A stretch of DNA of 64,000 nt from NCBI RefSeq assembly GCF_004404055.1, contig NZ_SOHK01000017.1, positions 62,001 through 126,000 of the forward strand, given 5' to 3'. Position 1 is the first letter of the stretch. Each line of letters begins with the position of its first letter. Shown piece after piece: positions 8,603 to 18,134 of this stretch. Source of the DNA: Cryobacterium ruanii (GTDB lineage: Bacteria; Actinomycetota; Actinomycetes; Actinomycetales; Microbacteriaceae). The notes beneath the pieces were generated by a model. It made no database searches, was not told where the DNA came from, and saw only the letters and a list, made by a program, of their open reading frames with translations. Both the position numbers and the translations under genes were made by a program.

Positions 8603-8605
8603 ACG

Positions 8606-10240
8606 CTAAAGGTCGGGCGCGGCAATGGTGAGGCCGAGGGCGGCGTGCCGGATGCGGTCCCCGGCCTCGAGCGCGTGCGGAATGACCGAGGCGAGCCCGG
8701 TTCCGGCCAGCCAAGCGCCGGTGATCTCGAGCGCGGGGGCCTGGGCGACGGCCTCGCGAACCTGCTGCGCGCGTTCGGGGGCACCGAGCGTGGCCGGCGA
8801 CAGGGCGTCGCGCCATTCCATGCGCGCAAAGGCGCGCACGGAGCTCGCCGGCAGCGGCACGCCGAGCAAAACGGATGCATCGTGCAGCGCGAGCGCCTGC
8901 AACTCGTCGTCGCTCAGGTCATCGGTGGGGTTGGGCGCTCCGGCGCGACCGTAGGACAGCCGCACGACGTGGCGGCCGGGGCCGGCGGCTTGCGCCACCC
9001 AGGCCCACTTCGCGGTGACGTGGGTGAGGGCTTTGGCGGTGACATCGGGGGCGTCGACTGCGACGAGCACGCCGGTTCCGCGCGGATGGGCGTCGAGGGC
9101 GGGTGCGTCGAGCACAAGCGAGGTGAGGGTGACGGCGGTCGGGGCCGGCCAGTCGAGTTCGGCGAGCGCGTCGAACTGTGCGCCGAGCGAATTGACCAGT
9201 CGCAGGGCCTGCGCGCCCTGGGTCGCGACGATCACGTAGCGGGCGGTGAGGATTGCGGTGGTGGCGGGGATGGCGGGCGTGGCGGGATCGGGCATTACGG
9301 CGGGCGCGGTTATGGCGGGGTTGGCGGGAGCCGCTTGCGGGGCGGCGGGGGCGACATCCGCTTGTCGAGTGACGGTTACGTTCCAGGTCGGCGCGTCGTC
9401 GGTACCCGATCGGGCCAGGGTTTCGGCCGTGGTGCCGGTCTGAATGCTCACGTTGTGGTGTTCGAGCGCGGCCACGATGGCGGCGGGCAGGATCGCCATG
9501 CCGCCCAGCAGCCCACCGACGTTGGAACCGGCCGGGGCGCCGGCGCGCAAAGCCGAAACAGCGCCGGAGAGTGAGCCGGCGGTGGTGAGGGCGCGGTTGA
9601 GTCCGGGAGCGACAACGTCGATTTCGAGGTCGACGGCACTCGTCGTGTAGACGCCCGAGGCGACCGGTTCGACGAGGCGATCGAGCACGCGCGCTCCCAT
9701 GCGCTTCTTCACGAGCTCGCCGAGGCTGTGCTCGCGGCCGATCGTGAGCACGGGCATGAGCCGATCGAGGTAGGCGCGCAGCGCCCCCTTCCAGCCGATG
9801 ACGCGGCGCACGTCGTCGGCGAGCGGCGAGCCGGGGATTCCGAGAACACCGGCCATGGGCAGTGGAACGCTCATCGAGGTATCCGTTGACGGGCCTGGCA
9901 AAGCAAGACCGGCGGCGATCCTTTTCGCACGGGCTCTGGACGAAGAACCCGGGTGGAGGACGGGCAGATGCAGCCAGGCGCCGGCTGCGTTGGGCGCGAC
10001 GACCTGGTCGGTGAGGCCGAGATCCTCGATGAAGGCGGCCACGGTGCCGCCGCGCACCGCGAAGCTCTCGGTGCCGCTGTCGAGGCTGAGCCCGTCGAGG
10101 ACGTGGCCCGCGACCGGGCCACCCACAGCATCCGTTGCCTCGATGATGGTCACGCTGAGCCCCACCTGGGCGCATTCGCGGGCGGCGACCAAGCCGGCTA
10201 CTCCCCCGCCAATGACGAGAACATCGATCGGTGTGCTCAT
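8606..10240 (-). CDS. hemY: Coproporphyrinogen III oxidase (HemY/CgoX), FAD enzyme
   Basis: HemY oxidises coproporphyrinogen III to coproporphyrin III with FAD and oxygen; this role, rather than protoporphyrinogen oxidase, follows from hemQ in the cluster. The 544-residue protein starts MSTPIDVLVIGGGVAGLVAAREC, a dinucleotide-binding motif, and ends with the FAD-contacting segment EITGAWLAGTGLASVIPHALEAGDRI. It is longer than the usual 450-490 because of an Ala/Pro-rich insertion (about residues 295-330, DNA 9246-9356). The start has AAGGAA about 8 nt upstream. It lies 170 bp downstream of hemE, separated by an inverted-repeat element. Confidence 0.93.
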   Translation of the reverse strand: MSTPIDVLVIGGGVAGLVAARECAQVGLSVTIIEATDAVGGPVAGHVLDGLSLDSGTESFAVRGGTVAAFIEDLGLTDQVVAPNAAGAWLHLPVLHPGSSSRARAKRIAAGLALPGPSTDTSMSVPLPMAGVLGIPGSPLADDVRRVIGWKGALRAYLDRLMPVLTIGREHSLGELVKKRMGARVLDRLVEPVASGVYTTSAVDLEIDVVAPGLNRALTTAGSLSGAVSALRAGAPAGSNVGGLLGGMAILPAAIVAALEHHNVSIQTGTTAETLARSGTDDAPTWNVTVTRQADVAPAAPQAAPANPAITAPAVMPDPATPAIPATTAILTARYVIVATQGAQALRLVNSLGAQFDALAELDWPAPTAVTLTSLVLDAPALDAHPRGTGVLVAVDAPDVTAKALTHVTAKWAWVAQAAGPGRHVVRLSYGRAGAPNPTDDLSDDELQALALHDASVLLGVPLPASSVRAFARMEWRDALSPATLGAPERAQQVREAVAQAPALEITGAWLAGTGLASVIPHALEAGDRIRHAALGLTIAAPDL

Positions 10241-10273
10241 TTCACAGTTCCTTTTCTATTCAGCGCACGGCCT

Positions 10274-10370
10274 CCGGCACAACTCCTGCAGAAAAACCCC
10301 CGACCGTCCACTCATCAAGAATTACGCGGTATTTGTTTCGTCGCACGGCAAATTGCAGGAGTTATGCCGG
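10274..10370. repeat. 97-bp element with 17-bp terminal inverted repeats
   Basis: Positions 10274-10290 and 10354-10370 are inverted repeats matching at 16 of 17 bases (core CTCCTGCA / TGCAGGAG). The element fills most of the gap between hemE and hemY and is AT-richer inside than its surroundings. It could be a miniature mobile element or an intercistronic RNA structure; no transposase is nearby. Confidence 0.75.
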
Positions 10371-10410
10371 CAGCCCGGGGTGACCAGGAATCGACACGGC
10401 TCACCATGGG

Positions 10411-11532
10411 CTATTCGGCCGCACTCACGTCGTGCACGAGGCTGACCAGGCGGGTCAGCACATCGGGGTCGGTGTCGGGTGGCACGCCGTGGCCGAGGTT
10501 GAGCACGTGCGAGGGGGCGGTGCGGCCACGTTCCAGTACGTCACGCACGTGCGCTTCGAGTACCGGCCAGGGAGCTGCGAGCAGGGCCGGGTCGACGTTG
10601 CCCTGGACCGGCACTAGGCCGCCGAGCCGGCGGTTGGCCTCGTCTAGCGGTACGCGGTAGTCGACGCCCACGACGTCGGCACCGATGTTGTGCATTTCCT
10701 TGAGCAGTTCGCCGGTTCCCACGCCGAAGTGCACGATGGGCACGTTACGGTCCATCGGTTCGTCGGCTGCGCCCGGCACCGTGTAGGTCAGGTCGCGCAC
10801 GTGGGCGATCGCCGCGGCCGAGGCGGGAGCGACGGATGCCGCATAGTCAGCCAGCGACAGGGCGCCGGCCCACGAGTCGAAGAGCTGGGCGGCGCTGGCG
10901 CCGGCGAGCACCTGCGCGCGGAGGAATCGGCCGGTGACGTCGGCCGTCCAGGCCATGAGCTTCGCCCAGGCGTCCGGGTCGACGTGCATGAGTGCGCGGG
11001 CGTGAATGTGATCCTTCGACGGACCACCCTCGACCAGATACGCGGCGAGCGTGAACGGGGCACCGGCGAAGCCGATAAGCGGGGTCGATCCAAGCTGGGA
11101 CACCGCCAGGGACACGGCCGCGCTGATCGGCGCGAGGGCCGCATCGAGCTGGGCGGGGTCGAGTGCGGTGAGTTCGTCGACATCCGCTCGGGTGCGCACG
11201 GCCTTGCCGAGAACGGGACCCTTGCCCGCTACGATCGACACGTCGACCCCGACGAGCTTCAACGGCACGACAATGTCGCTGAAGAAGATTCCGGCATCGA
11301 CTTGGTGGCGACGCACCGGCTGCAACGAGATTTCGCTCGCCAATTCAGGGTCGAGGCACACGTCGAGCATGCGCGTCCCCACGCGCAACTCGCGGTATTC
11401 GGGCAGCGATCGCCCTGCCTGGCGCATGAACCACACCGGCGTCACGGCGGGCCTGGTGCCCTGATAGGCCTGGATCAGGCGGGAATCGGCGGTGAGACCG
11501 GAGGAGAGTGGATGCTGCGCGTCGAGGATCAT
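10411..11532 (-). CDS. hemE: Uroporphyrinogen decarboxylase
   Basis: HemE decarboxylates the four acetate side chains of uroporphyrinogen III to give coproporphyrinogen III. Signature segments are TPVWFMRQAGRSLPEYRELR near the N-terminus and GFAGAPFTLAAYLVEGGPSKDH in the middle; HFGVGTGELL follows toward the C-terminus. The ATG at 11532 (MILDAQHPLSSGL) gives 373 residues and has GAGAG about 10 nt upstream; in-frame ATGs at 11541 and 11553 are alternatives with poorer spacing. It is divergent from hemA across about 72 bp and upstream of hemY on the same strand. Confidence 0.95.
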   Translation of the reverse strand: MILDAQHPLSSGLTADSRLIQAYQGTRPAVTPVWFMRQAGRSLPEYRELRVGTRMLDVCLDPELASEISLQPVRRHQVDAGIFFSDIVVPLKLVGVDVSIVAGKGPVLGKAVRTRADVDELTALDPAQLDAALAPISAAVSLAVSQLGSTPLIGFAGAPFTLAAYLVEGGPSKDHIHARALMHVDPDAWAKLMAWTADVTGRFLRAQVLAGASAAQLFDSWAGALSLADYAASVAPASAAAIAHVRDLTYTVPGAADEPMDRNVPIVHFGVGTGELLKEMHNIGADVVGVDYRVPLDEANRRLGGLVPVQGNVDPALLAAPWPVLEAHVRDVLERGRTAPSHVLNLGHGVPPDTDPDVLTRLVSLVHDVSAAE

Positions 11533-11592
11533 CCCGATCATTCTCTCAAACATCCCTGACGGCGCGCGCCGGGAGCGTACAGCATTGAGTCG

Positions 11593-11598
11593 TAGGAT
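11593..11598 (+). promoter_or_regulatory. Candidate -10 element, leaderless hemA promoter
   Basis: TAGGAT is followed by 6 nt and the GTG start of hemA at 11605. No ribosome-binding motif precedes the GTG, which fits a leaderless transcript. Confidence 0.5.
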
Positions 11599-11604
11599 CA
11601 TGGA

Positions 11605-12984
11605 GTGCTTATTCTTTTGTCCGCCAGTCATAAAAACTCCACCTTCGATGTGCTGGAGAGATTGTCTATGGGCGGAAGCGCGGCGGCCACCCGCATGGTG
11701 GAGCAGCACGGACCGCTCAGCGGTGCCGTCGTCGTCGCGACCTGCAACCGATTTGAGGCCTACCTCGACCTGAATGAGCCCTACGGCGTGTCGCCGCTTC
11801 CCGCCGTCTACGCCGCCATCGAGGCCGTGAGTGCCAGCAGCGGCCTCGACGCGGACACCCTGCGCGACAACCTCACCCTCGTGCACGGCAATGGCGTCGC
11901 CGAGCACCTGTTCGCCGTGACGAGCGGCCTCGAGTCCGTCGTCGTCGGCGAGGTCGAAATCGCCGGCCAGGTGCGCCGCGCGCTCGAACAGGCTCGCGCC
12001 GACGGCACCACGAGCCCCGAGCTCGAGCGCCTCTTTCAGAGGGCATCCCAGACCTCGCGCGGCGTCAAGAACCGCACCGGCATCGGTTCAGCCGGTCGCT
12101 CTATCGTGCGCCTCGCGCTCGAACTCGCCGAGAGCCGGGTCATCGACTGGTCGAGTGCCCGCGTGCTGCTCGTCGGCACCGGCCGCTACGCCGGGGCCTC
12201 GCTCGCCGCCCTGCGCGATCGCGGAGCCGAAAACGTGCGCGTCTACTCGCCATCCGGTCGGGCCGTCGGATTTGCCGCGTCGCACGACATCGAAGCTGTT
12301 TCGGAAGCGGATTTCGCCGCCGAGGTCGCCCGCGCCGACGTCGTGGTGACCTGCACCCTGCGCGACGACCACGTGATCGACGCAGCGCTCATCACCCGCG
12401 GACGCGCCGAGATCGGGGTGGACCCGTTCGCGATCATCGGCGCCACCGCCGACGCCCCGGCCCGCCTCTGCCCGGCCGATACCGGCCCCGAAGCGCCTCC
12501 ACAGCTCATCATCGACCTCGGCCTGCCCCGCAATGTGGCGCCCGACGTGGCGCAGGTGCCCGGGGTTGAACTGCTCGACCTGGAAACGATCAGCATCCAC
12601 GCCCCGCTCGAAGAGCTCAACGCCACGACCGACGCCCGCGAAATCGTCGGTAAGGCCGCCCGTAAATTCTCCGACGTCGCCGAGGAACAGAGCCTCACCC
12701 CGGCCGTTGTCGCCCTGCGCAGCTACGTGTTCGAGTTGCGCGACGCTGAAATCGCCCGGGCTCGCAGCCGCGGCGACTCGAGCGAAGCGACCGAGTCGGC
12801 CCTGCGCCACCTGGCCGGTGTGCTGCTGCACGCCCCCATGGTGCGCGCCCGTGAACTGGCCCGCGCCGGCAAGCAAGATGCCTACCTCACCGGGCTCGAC
12901 GCCCTATTCGGCATCGATGTCACGCTGCCCGCCGCGGGCGCAGCCGATGCCGAAGCCGCCAGCACCGGTGCGATCGCCTCCTAG
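11605..12984 (+). CDS. hemA: Glutamyl-tRNA reductase
   Basis: HemA reduces glutamyl-tRNA to glutamate-1-semialdehyde with NADPH, the committed and usually regulated step of C5 heme synthesis. In the 459-residue protein the catalytic cysteine is C47 in VVATCNRFEAYL, followed by VTSGLESVVVGEVEIAGQVRRA and QRASQTSRGVKNRTGIG; the NADPH-binding stretch is VLLVGTGRYAGASLAALRDRG (about 188-208). The C-terminus has the helical dimerisation region and an Ala-rich tail. The start is GTG, probably leaderless. It is divergent from hemE and its TAG stop overlaps the stop of the convergent alcohol dehydrogenase (CTAG). Confidence 0.96.
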   Translation: MLILLSASHKNSTFDVLERLSMGGSAAATRMVEQHGPLSGAVVVATCNRFEAYLDLNEPYGVSPLPAVYAAIEAVSASSGLDADTLRDNLTLVHGNGVAEHLFAVTSGLESVVVGEVEIAGQVRRALEQARADGTTSPELERLFQRASQTSRGVKNRTGIGSAGRSIVRLALELAESRVIDWSSARVLLVGTGRYAGASLAALRDRGAENVRVYSPSGRAVGFAASHDIEAVSEADFAAEVARADVVVTCTLRDDHVIDAALITRGRAEIGVDPFAIIGATADAPARLCPADTGPEAPPQLIIDLGLPRNVAPDVAQVPGVELLDLETISIHAPLEELNATTDAREIVGKAARKFSDVAEEQSLTPAVVALRSYVFELRDAEIARARSRGDSSEATESALRHLAGVLLHAPMVRARELARAGKQDAYLTGLDALFGIDVTLPAAGAADAEAASTGAIAS

Positions 12985-14027
12985 TCCAGTTCGATCAGGG
13001 TGACCCCGGCGGGTGCGCCGGGAGTGGACATCGCAGCGAGGGCGGCGGGCGCATCGGCCAGCGTGATTCGGCGGCTGATCAGGTCGTTGGGGCGCAACCG
13101 GCCGCTCACGACAAGCTCAAGCAGTGCCGGGTAGTCATGGGCCGGCATGCCGTGGCTGCCGAGCACGGTCAGTTCCCGCGCGATCACCGTGCCGAGCGGC
13201 ATCCGCGGGTCGTCGGCCAGCAGGCCGATCTGAACGTGCCTTCCCCGCGTGGCCAGCGAACGGATGCCGATGGCCACGGTGTTCTCCCGGCCAAGCGCCT
13301 CGAGGCTTACCTGGGCACCGGAACCGTTGGGCGTGAGCGCCCTGATGCGCTGAACCACCTCGGCGTCGCCCAGCCCGAAGGAGTTGACCACGTGCGCGGC
13401 CCCGACCCGGGTCGCGGCGTCGAGCGCGTCCGTGCTGATGTCGACGGCGATGACGGTGGCGCCGAGCGCCTGCCCGATCATCACCGCGCTGAGGCCCACT
13501 CCGCCGCAGCCGACGACCACGAGGGTTTCCCTCCTTTGGAGGCCGGCCTGGTGCACGAGCGCGCGATACGAGGTGGCGAAGCGGCAGCCGAGCAGGGCCG
13601 CAGCTCCGGCGTCGAGGTCGCCCGGAATGGCGATGAGGTTTACGTCCGCGTTGTGCAGCGCGACCCGTTCGGCGTAGGAGCCCCAGTGGGTGAAGCCGGG
13701 CTGGGTCTGGTTGCGGCAGACCTGCCCGTTGCCGGCGTCGCATTCCGGGCAGTCGCCGCAGGCGCAGACAAACGGCACGGTCACTCGCTGCCCCACCCGA
13801 AACCGACGCACGAGCGGCCCGACCGCATCGATCACGCCGACCAGTTCGTGGCCGGGAACGTGTGGCAGGGCGATGTCGGTGTCATGGCCCAGCCAACCGT
13901 GCCAGTCGCTGCGGCAGACGCCGGTCGCCTCCACCCGCACGATCACACCGGCCGCGCTCAACAGCGGCTCGGGCACCTCGCGCAACACCGGCAGAACACC
14001 GAACTCTTCGAAGTAGACCGCTTTCAT
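12981..14027 (-). CDS. Zinc-dependent alcohol dehydrogenase, MDR family
   Basis: The ATG at 14027 (MKAVYFEEFGVLPVLREVPEP) gives 348 residues with the medium-chain dehydrogenase layout: catalytic zinc ligands in GVCRSDWHGWLGHD and VPGHELVGVI (GHE motif), the structural-zinc cluster CACGDCPECDAGNGQVC (four cysteines, about 92-108), and the NAD-binding TLVVVGCGGVGLSAVMIGQALGA. It likely oxidises an alcohol or reduces an aldehyde with NAD(P)H; the substrate is not predictable. A CAGACT hexamer 6 nt before the ATG suggests leaderless expression. It is convergent with hemA and downstream of glyS. Confidence 0.9.
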   Translation of the reverse strand: MKAVYFEEFGVLPVLREVPEPLLSAAGVIVRVEATGVCRSDWHGWLGHDTDIALPHVPGHELVGVIDAVGPLVRRFRVGQRVTVPFVCACGDCPECDAGNGQVCRNQTQPGFTHWGSYAERVALHNADVNLIAIPGDLDAGAAALLGCRFATSYRALVHQAGLQRRETLVVVGCGGVGLSAVMIGQALGATVIAVDISTDALDAATRVGAAHVVNSFGLGDAEVVQRIRALTPNGSGAQVSLEALGRENTVAIGIRSLATRGRHVQIGLLADDPRMPLGTVIARELTVLGSHGMPAHDYPALLELVVSGRLRPNDLISRRITLADAPAALAAMSTPGAPAGVTLIELD

Positions 14028-14033
14028 GGTCAC

Positions 14034-14039
14034 AGTCTG
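14034..14039 (-). promoter_or_regulatory. Candidate -10 element, leaderless alcohol dehydrogenase promoter
   Basis: CAGACT on the minus strand, then GTGACC and the ATG at 14027. Same hexamer and spacing as upstream of the gene at 797. Confidence 0.45.
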
Positions 14040-14074
14040 CACGACGCCAGGCCCTGGCATCCGTTTTTGAGGCG

Positions 14075-15460
14075 TTAGACGCCGCGCAAGCGCACCGCGA
14101 GGTAGGCCTCGAGGTCGGCGAGTGGCACACGCTCCTGCGCCATCGTGTCACGGTCGCGCACGGTGACGGCCTGGTCGTCGAGGGAGTCGAAGTCGACCGT
14201 AATGCAGAACGGGGTGCCGATTTCATCCTGGCGGCGGTAGCGACGCCCGATGGCTCCGGCGTCGTCGAAGTCGACGTTCCAGAGCTGGCGCAGGGTCGCG
14301 GCGAGCTCGCGCGCCATCGGCGACAGCTTCTCGTTGCGCGACAGGGGCAGAATCGCGGCCTTCACCGGCGACAGGCGCGGATCGAGCTTGAGAACGGTGC
14401 GCTTGTCGACGCCGCCCTTGGCATTCGGAACCTCTTCTTCGACATATGCGTCGACCAAAAAGGCCATGAGCGAACGGGTCAGGCCGGCGGCGGGCTCGAT
14501 CACCCAGGGCGTCCAGCGCTCGTTCTTGGTCTGGTCGAAGTAGGAGAGATCTTTACCGGATGCCTTCGCGTGTGTCGACAGGTCGAAGTCACCACGGTTC
14601 GCCACGCCCTCGAGCTCGCCGAACTCGGTGCCGGTGAAGCCGAAACGGTACTCGATGTCGACGGTGCGCTTGGAGTAGTGCGAGAGCTTTTCGGCCGGGT
14701 GCTCGAACAGGCGCAGGTTTTCGGGGTTGATGCCGAGGTCGGTGTACCACTTCATGCGGGTGTCGATCCAGTACTGGTGCCAGGTCTCGTCGGTGCCGGG
14801 CTCGACGAAGAATTCCATCTCCATCTGCTCGAACTCGCGGGTGCGAAAGATGAAATTGCCCGGTGTGATCTCATTGCGAAAGCTCTTGCCGATCTGGCCG
14901 ATGCCGAACGGCGGCTTGGAGCGTGACGCCTGCAGCACGTTGGCGAAGTTCACGAAGATGCCCTGCGCGGTCTCGGGGCGCAGGTAGTGCATGCCGGCCT
15001 CGTCATCGACCGGGCCGAGGTAGGTCTTGAGCAGGCCGGAGAAGGCGCGCGGCTCGGTCCAAATGTGACGGTTGCCACAGTTGGGGCAGGCGATGTCGTC
15101 GAGTCCGTTCTCGGGCGGGCGGCCCTTCTTCTCCTCATATTGCTCTTCGAGGTGATCGGCGCGAAAACGCTTGTGGCAGCTCGTGCACTCGATCAGCGGG
15201 TCGCTGAAGACCTCGACGTGACCGGATGCCTCCCAGACCTGGCGAGGCAGGATCACGCTCGAGTCGAGGCCGACAACGTCGTCGCGGCTCGTGACCATGG
15301 AACGCCACCACTGCTTCTTGATATTCTCCTTGAGCTCGACGCCGAGGGGGCCGTAGTCCCAGGCGGAACGCGAACCGCCGTAGATCTCACCGGCCTGGAA
15401 GACAAAACCGCGGTGGCGGGCAAGGGCGATGACGGAATCAAGATGAGTGGGTGCGGCCAC
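14075..15460 (-). CDS. glyS: Glycyl-tRNA synthetase (homodimeric, class II)
   Basis: This 461-residue enzyme charges tRNA-Gly. It is the single-chain eukaryote/Gram-positive type: motif 1 region [36 protein letters not shown], motif 2 [33 protein letters not shown], motif 3 [16 protein letters not shown] and a C-terminal anticodon-binding domain. Two CxxC pairs (CTSCHKRF near residue 76 and CPNCGN near 116) suggest an inserted zinc ribbon. The start is GTG at 15460 with GGAG 6 nt upstream. It is divergent from cstA across about 165 bp. Confidence 0.97.
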   Translation of the reverse strand: MAAPTHLDSVIALARHRGFVFQAGEIYGGSRSAWDYGPLGVELKENIKKQWWRSMVTSRDDVVGLDSSVILPRQVWEASGHVEVFSDPLIECTSCHKRFRADHLEEQYEEKKGRPPENGLDDIACPNCGNRHIWTEPRAFSGLLKTYLGPVDDEAGMHYLRPETAQGIFVNFANVLQASRSKPPFGIGQIGKSFRNEITPGNFIFRTREFEQMEMEFFVEPGTDETWHQYWIDTRMKWYTDLGINPENLRLFEHPAEKLSHYSKRTVDIEYRFGFTGTEFGELEGVANRGDFDLSTHAKASGKDLSYFDQTKNERWTPWVIEPAAGLTRSLMAFLVDAYVEEEVPNAKGGVDKRTVLKLDPRLSPVKAAILPLSRNEKLSPMARELAATLRQLWNVDFDDAGAIGRRYRRQDEIGTPFCITVDFDSLDDQAVTVRDRDTMAQERVPLADLEAYLAVRLRGV

Positions 15461-15626
15461 GGTGGCTCCAATGGTCGAAGGCGCAGAATGCGGGCGAGTG
15501 CCCGGCTGCCCATTTTACGCGTTCGATCTGCGCCCCGTTTCGCGCTCAGGGTTTGAGCCATTCTCGCGTCAAGGTAACGTAAAGAAGGCAGATTCACAGG
15601 ATCTGCCTTTGGCTCAAGGAGGAGAT

Positions 15627-17900
15627 ATGGGCGCCGCGTCCAGCACGACCGAAGAACCGACGGTTCTGAAACGGGTTCCACACGACCTCGCGGTCGCGTT
15701 GAATCCCGAGGAGCTTGACGCCCATGATCGCCGGTGGACCCCGCTCAAGGTTGCGATCTGGTCGGTCATTTCACTGCTCGGTGGCCTCAGCTGGGTCATG
15801 CTCGCCGTCGTGCGCGGTGAGACCGTGAACGCCATCTGGTTTGTCTTCGCCGCGATCTGCACGTACCTCATCGGCTACCGCTTCTACTCGAAGTTCATCG
15901 AGAAGCACATCGTTCGCCCCGATGACCGTCGGGCCACCCCGGCCGAGTACAAGGCGGACGGCAAGGACTTCGCCGCGACCGACCGTCGCGTGTTGTTCGG
16001 CCACCACTTCGCCGCCATCGCCGGCGCCGGCCCGCTCGTCGGCCCGGTCCTCGCCGCGCAGATGGGTTACCTGCCCGGCACAATCTGGATCATCGTCGGC
16101 GTCGTTCTCGCCGGCGCGGTGCAGGACTATCTGATCCTGCACTTCTCCATGCGCCGCGGGGGCCGTTCGCTCGGACAGATGGCACGTGACGAACTCGGCG
16201 TGATCGGCGGTACCGCTGCCCTCATCGCGACCCTCGTGATCATGGTCATCATCGTGGCCATTCTCGCCCTCGTCGTCACCAACGCCCTCGCCGAAAGCCC
16301 GTGGGGGGTGTTCTCGGTCGGAATGACCATTCCGATCGCGCTGTTCATGGGCTGCTACCTGCGCTTCTTCCGCCCGGGCAAGATCACCGAGATCTCCATC
16401 ATCGGCTTCGTGCTTCTCATCGCTGCCATCGTCGGCGGCGGCATGGTGGCCGGCACCGACTGGGGCCAGACCTACCTGCTGCTCGACAAGGTCACCATCG
16501 CCTGGGGAATCATCATCTACGGCTTCATCGCCGCGATTCTGCCGGTCTGGCTGCTGCTCGCCCCGCGCGACTACCTGTCGACCTTCATGAAGATCGGCAC
16601 GATCGGCATGCTCGCCGTGGCGATCGTCATCATCCGTCCCGAGATCAACGTGCCGGCGGTCAGCGGCTTCGCCACCACCGGCACCGGCCCCGTCGTGGCC
16701 GGAACGCTGTTTCCGTTCCTGTTCGTCACGATCGCCTGCGGCGCCCTCAGCGGCTTCCACGCCCTCATCGCCTCTGGCACCACGCCCAAGCTCATTCAGA
16801 AGGAACGCCAGACCCGGTTCATCGGCTACGGTGGCATGCTCATGGAGTCGCTCGTCGCCGTCATGGCCCTCGTCGCCGCGCTGTCGATCGACCGTGGCAT
16901 CTACTTCGCCATGAACGCCTCGCCCGCCCTCACCGGCGGCACCGTGCAGGGCGCGGTCGCGTTCGTGAACAGCCTCGGCCTGACCGGCGTCAACCTCACC
17001 CCGAGCATGCTGACCGACATGGCAACCAACGTTGGCGAAGAGTCGATCGTCTCCCGCACCGGCGGCGCTCCCACACTCGCCGTCGGGCTCTCGCACATCA
17101 TGCAGCAGCTCGTCGGCGGCACGTCGATGATGAGCTTCTGGTACCACTTCGCCATCATGTTCGAGGCCCTGTTCATCCTCACCGCAGTGGATGCCGGCAC
17201 GCGCGTTGCCCGGTTCATGCTGCAAGACAGCCTCGGCAACTTCTTCCCGAAGTTCAAGAACACCTCCTGGCGCCCCGGCGCCTGGGCCGCCACGGCCATC
17301 ATGGTCGCCGCGTGGGGTGCCGTGCTGCTGATGGGAGTGACCGATCCGCTCGGCGGCATCAACACGCTGTTTCCGCTGTTCGGTATCGCCAACCAGCTGC
17401 TCGCGGCGATCGCCCTGGCTGTCTGCATGGCCATCGTCGCCAAGCGTGGACTGTTCAAGTATCTCTGGGTGGTGGCACTGCCGCTCGGTTTCGCCGCAGT
17501 GGTCACGATCTCGGCGTCGTTCCTGAAGATTTTCTCGACCACCCCCGGCATCGGCTATTTCGCGCAGAACCGCGCGTTCTCCGAGGCACTCTCTTCGGGC
17601 GAGACGAGTTTCGGCACCGCGCCGAGCGTTCTGGCCATGGAGGCCGTGGTGCGCAACACGATGGTGCAGGGTGTGCTGTCGATCGTCTTCGTCGTGCTCG
17701 CCATCATCGTGATCCTCACGGCCATCCAGGCCACCGTGCGCGCATATCGCAACCAATCCAGCGCCACGAGCGAGGATGAAGCCGTGCAATCGCAGATCTA
17801 CGCGCCGGCCGGGTTCATCATGACCCCGCCGGAAAAGGTGCTGCAGGCCGAGTGGGATGCCCTGCCGGTGCACAAGAAAATCACAATCGAGGGTCATTAG
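15627..17900 (+). CDS. cstA: Carbon starvation protein CstA, pyruvate/peptide transporter
   Basis: CstA is an inner-membrane transporter implicated in pyruvate and peptide uptake during carbon starvation. The ATG at 15627 is chosen because AAGGAGG lies 5-7 nt upstream; it gives 757 residues, at the long end for the family because of an acidic N-terminal extension (STTEEPTVLKRVPHDLAVALNPEEL). Many membrane segments follow, with the family stretches HHFAAIAGAGPLVGPVLAAQMGYLPGTIWI, LLAPRDYLSTFMKIG and FPLFGIANQLLAAIAL. The stop overlaps the GTG start of the YbdD-like gene by one base, so the two are co-translated. Confidence 0.95.
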   Translation: MGAASSTTEEPTVLKRVPHDLAVALNPEELDAHDRRWTPLKVAIWSVISLLGGLSWVMLAVVRGETVNAIWFVFAAICTYLIGYRFYSKFIEKHIVRPDDRRATPAEYKADGKDFAATDRRVLFGHHFAAIAGAGPLVGPVLAAQMGYLPGTIWIIVGVVLAGAVQDYLILHFSMRRGGRSLGQMARDELGVIGGTAALIATLVIMVIIVAILALVVTNALAESPWGVFSVGMTIPIALFMGCYLRFFRPGKITEISIIGFVLLIAAIVGGGMVAGTDWGQTYLLLDKVTIAWGIIIYGFIAAILPVWLLLAPRDYLSTFMKIGTIGMLAVAIVIIRPEINVPAVSGFATTGTGPVVAGTLFPFLFVTIACGALSGFHALIASGTTPKLIQKERQTRFIGYGGMLMESLVAVMALVAALSIDRGIYFAMNASPALTGGTVQGAVAFVNSLGLTGVNLTPSMLTDMATNVGEESIVSRTGGAPTLAVGLSHIMQQLVGGTSMMSFWYHFAIMFEALFILTAVDAGTRVARFMLQDSLGNFFPKFKNTSWRPGAWAATAIMVAAWGAVLLMGVTDPLGGINTLFPLFGIANQLLAAIALAVCMAIVAKRGLFKYLWVVALPLGFAAVVTISASFLKIFSTTPGIGYFAQNRAFSEALSSGETSFGTAPSVLAMEAVVRNTMVQGVLSIVFVVLAIIVILTAIQATVRAYRNQSSATSEDEAVQSQIYAPAGFIMTPPEKVLQAEWDALPVHKKITIEGH

Positions 17901-18115
17901 TGACCCTCTTGGCTGGCGTGCGCAAGGGCGCCCGCGGCGTGGCCTGGTACCTCAAAGGCCTACTCGGCGAGGACGCCTACGAGAAGTACGTGGCACACCA
18001 CGAAGCGGATGCTGCGAGTGGCGCCCACGCGGCGCATCCGCTCATGACGGAGCGCGAATTCTGGCGCGACCAGACCGATCGCCAGGACCAGAACCCGCAG
18101 GGGCGCTGTTGCTAG
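17900..18115 (+). CDS. YbdD/YjiX-like small protein, CstA partner
   Basis: The GTG at 17900 shares its first base with the cstA TAG stop and gives a 71-residue protein (MTLLAGVRKGARGVAWYLKGLLGEDAYEKYVAHHEADAASG...). The segment WYLKGLLGEDAYEKYVAHH and the C-terminal MTEREFWRDQTDRQDQNPQGRCC match the DUF466 (YbdD/YjiX) family, which is encoded after cstA in many genomes and is needed for its transport function in enterobacteria. It is soluble-looking and ends in two cysteines. Confidence 0.88.
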   Translation: MTLLAGVRKGARGVAWYLKGLLGEDAYEKYVAHHEADAASGAHAAHPLMTEREFWRDQTDRQDQNPQGRCC

Positions 18116-18134
18116 CGGCAGCTGGTCTGGGTCG

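Larger units (their letters stand above)
8236..8605. other. Non-coding interval between hemY and the YtxH-like gene
   Basis: This 370-bp interval carries no convincing gene. It holds a 13-bp perfect inverted repeat (8411-8423 with 8473-8485) and, running from it up to the hemY stop, an array of eight 16-bp units. Open frames across the array are only products of the repeat, since 16 is not a multiple of three. Confidence 0.8.

Noticed and set aside
8383-8631. An open frame through the 16-bp array that would encode a 16-residue peptide repeat
   Set aside because: The peptide repeat is a by-product of the DNA period (48 bp equals 16 codons). There is no ribosome-binding site and it runs into hemY.
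15771-17897. A 708-codon open frame on the minus strand across cstA
   Set aside because: It mirrors the third-position GC of cstA, is rich in His, Asp and Arg with no recognisable family, and lies fully antisense to a conserved transporter.
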